From: Nematostella vectensis
Lineage: Eukaryota > Cnidaria > Anthozoa > Actiniaria > Edwardsiidae
Length of the DNA stretch: 64,000 nt
NCBI RefSeq assembly: GCF_932526225.1
Contig: NC_064048.1
Span: 11,601,665-11,665,664, forward strand
Direction of reading: 5' to 3'
Shown one piece after another: positions 63,287 through 64,000 of this stretch (position 1 is the stretch's first letter; the number at the start of each line of letters is the position of its first letter). The position numbers and the translations under genes are program-made. The notes below the pieces were generated by a model, which saw only the letters and a program-made list of their open reading frames with translations, had not been told where the DNA came from and ran no database searches.

Positions 63287-64000
63287 ATCTTGTGGTCACT
63301 GTGCCATCTACAGGGCCATACCCAAAGCACCTGTGCACCCCATCCAACTAAGGGCATCGGCTGCACAGATGTTCCTGATAAATGGGGCAGGAAAATTTTC
63401 CGCGACACCGTGCTTTCATGGTCCCCCATGATTCCTTGTTGGGTGAAGCCCCTCTAGATGTTGACATGTCAACTTCGCAGTCACATGAAAGAAATGTCTA
63501 ATAGTGTTTTGCAGGCAAGTTGGTTTACGATAATTGGTTACAATAGTTGGTTACAATAATTTTGAAAAATTGTTATCATAGCTATGGTCAAATACTGTAC
63601 ATAGAACTGCAAATAAAAAGACTAAAAAAAATAATAATAAAAATAAAGCAAAACTAAAAGTAAAGCAAAAAACGACAGAGACATTCTGTACACAATAAAA
63701 GACAATGCGCCCGCGTGCGTTACGATGCCACGCCGACATAGCGAGCCCCCAAGGGACCCAAAACGCCCACATAGACCTGTATTTTTTTTCATCCTATATC
63801 TCAGCGAGCTGTGCGTGGCGTAACCGTATTACAGGCCTGGGATCCTGGTTATTGTCCTCCCCATTAATGCGCGGGTTGGAATACCTTGCAAGAGTGTTGT
63901 ACAGCATATTCGCCGGAAATATCGGTGCTTGGGGCCTTCGGGTTCTTTACAGCCTTCCGTAAAAGCCTTGTGCTGCCATACCGATTGGGTAATCCGTATG
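63287..64000 (+). repeat. Repeat unit 38, partial (first 714 bases)
   Basis: It is cut by the window end inside the candidate RNA, just after the hairpin at offset 691-714. It has a private T to G at 63515. The candidate RNA begins at 63834. Confidence 0.97.

Larger units (their letters stand above)
1..64000 (+). repeat. Macrosatellite-like tandem array, about 1.71 kb unit, 37 full copies plus 714 bases
   Basis: The same sequence recurs head to tail, all in one orientation, from the first to the last base. Unit starts (at the motif ATCTTGTGGTCACTG) are spaced 1702-1722 bases apart, mean about 1710. Almost all the length variation lies in one poly-T tract of 23 to 42 T at offset 783. Outside it I saw about three dozen substitutions and a few 1-base homopolymer changes in the whole window. 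Such homogeneity is typical of concerted evolution by unequal crossing over and gene conversion, or of very recent amplification. Neither edge of the array is in the window. I do not recognise the family. I saw no rRNA or spliceosomal snRNA gene in the unit. Confidence 0.98.

Noticed and set aside
1-64000. CRISPR array or bacterial repeat
   Set aside because: The repeat is 1.7 kb long with no unique spacers, and the window has no bacterial-type genes.
1-64000. Microsatellite-like or 171-bp internal periodicity (mean unit is close to ten times 171)
   Set aside because: No internal similarity within the unit supports a shorter founding monomer. The number is a coincidence.

Overview
The whole window is one head-to-tail tandem array. 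A unit of about 1.71 kb is repeated 37 times in full, followed by 714 bases of a 38th copy. Both window edges fall inside the array, so its true ends are not visible. Unit lengths run from 1702 to 1722 bases, and nearly all of that variation comes from one poly-T tract. Outside that tract I found only about three dozen base changes by eye in 64 kb, so copies are roughly 99.9% identical. No conventional protein gene, rRNA, CRISPR array or recognisable transposase is present.

The organism is eukaryotic and probably an animal. The evidence is the kb-scale homogenised macrosatellite, the long variable poly-T, a perfect match to the RNA polymerase III B-box consensus, good splice-site look-alikes, and the lack of bacterial gene organisation. 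I cannot name the species or the repeat family.

I number units from window position 1, so unit 1 is 1..1715 and positions in unit 1 are also offsets in every other unit. The layout is as follows. 1-320: unique sequence with two perfect palindromes (104-115, 174-187) and a short 13-base direct repeat (234-273). 322-386: an A-rich tract with an octamer-like TGCAAAT. 421-750: a CpG-richer block. Inside it, 548-758 is bounded by an 11-bp perfect inverted repeat. It folds by hand into a cloverleaf-like four-way junction plus a further hairpin, carries a tRNA-type T-arm/B box, and runs into a hairpin plus T9 (754-774). 783-818: the hypervariable poly-T. 819-1715: AT-rich sequence with several short hairpins and no gene.

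The best candidate for an undescribed system is the 548-774 segment: a possible structured, Pol III-type non-coding RNA of about 220 nt, present in every unit. This is inferred from base pairing and motifs alone. The copies are too similar to show covariation. The array also has readable history: a three-unit higher-order repeat of 5.13 kb (42763-58159), a matched pair of interrupted poly-T tracts three units apart (units 1 and 4), and a low-diversity run of six units (32540-42762).
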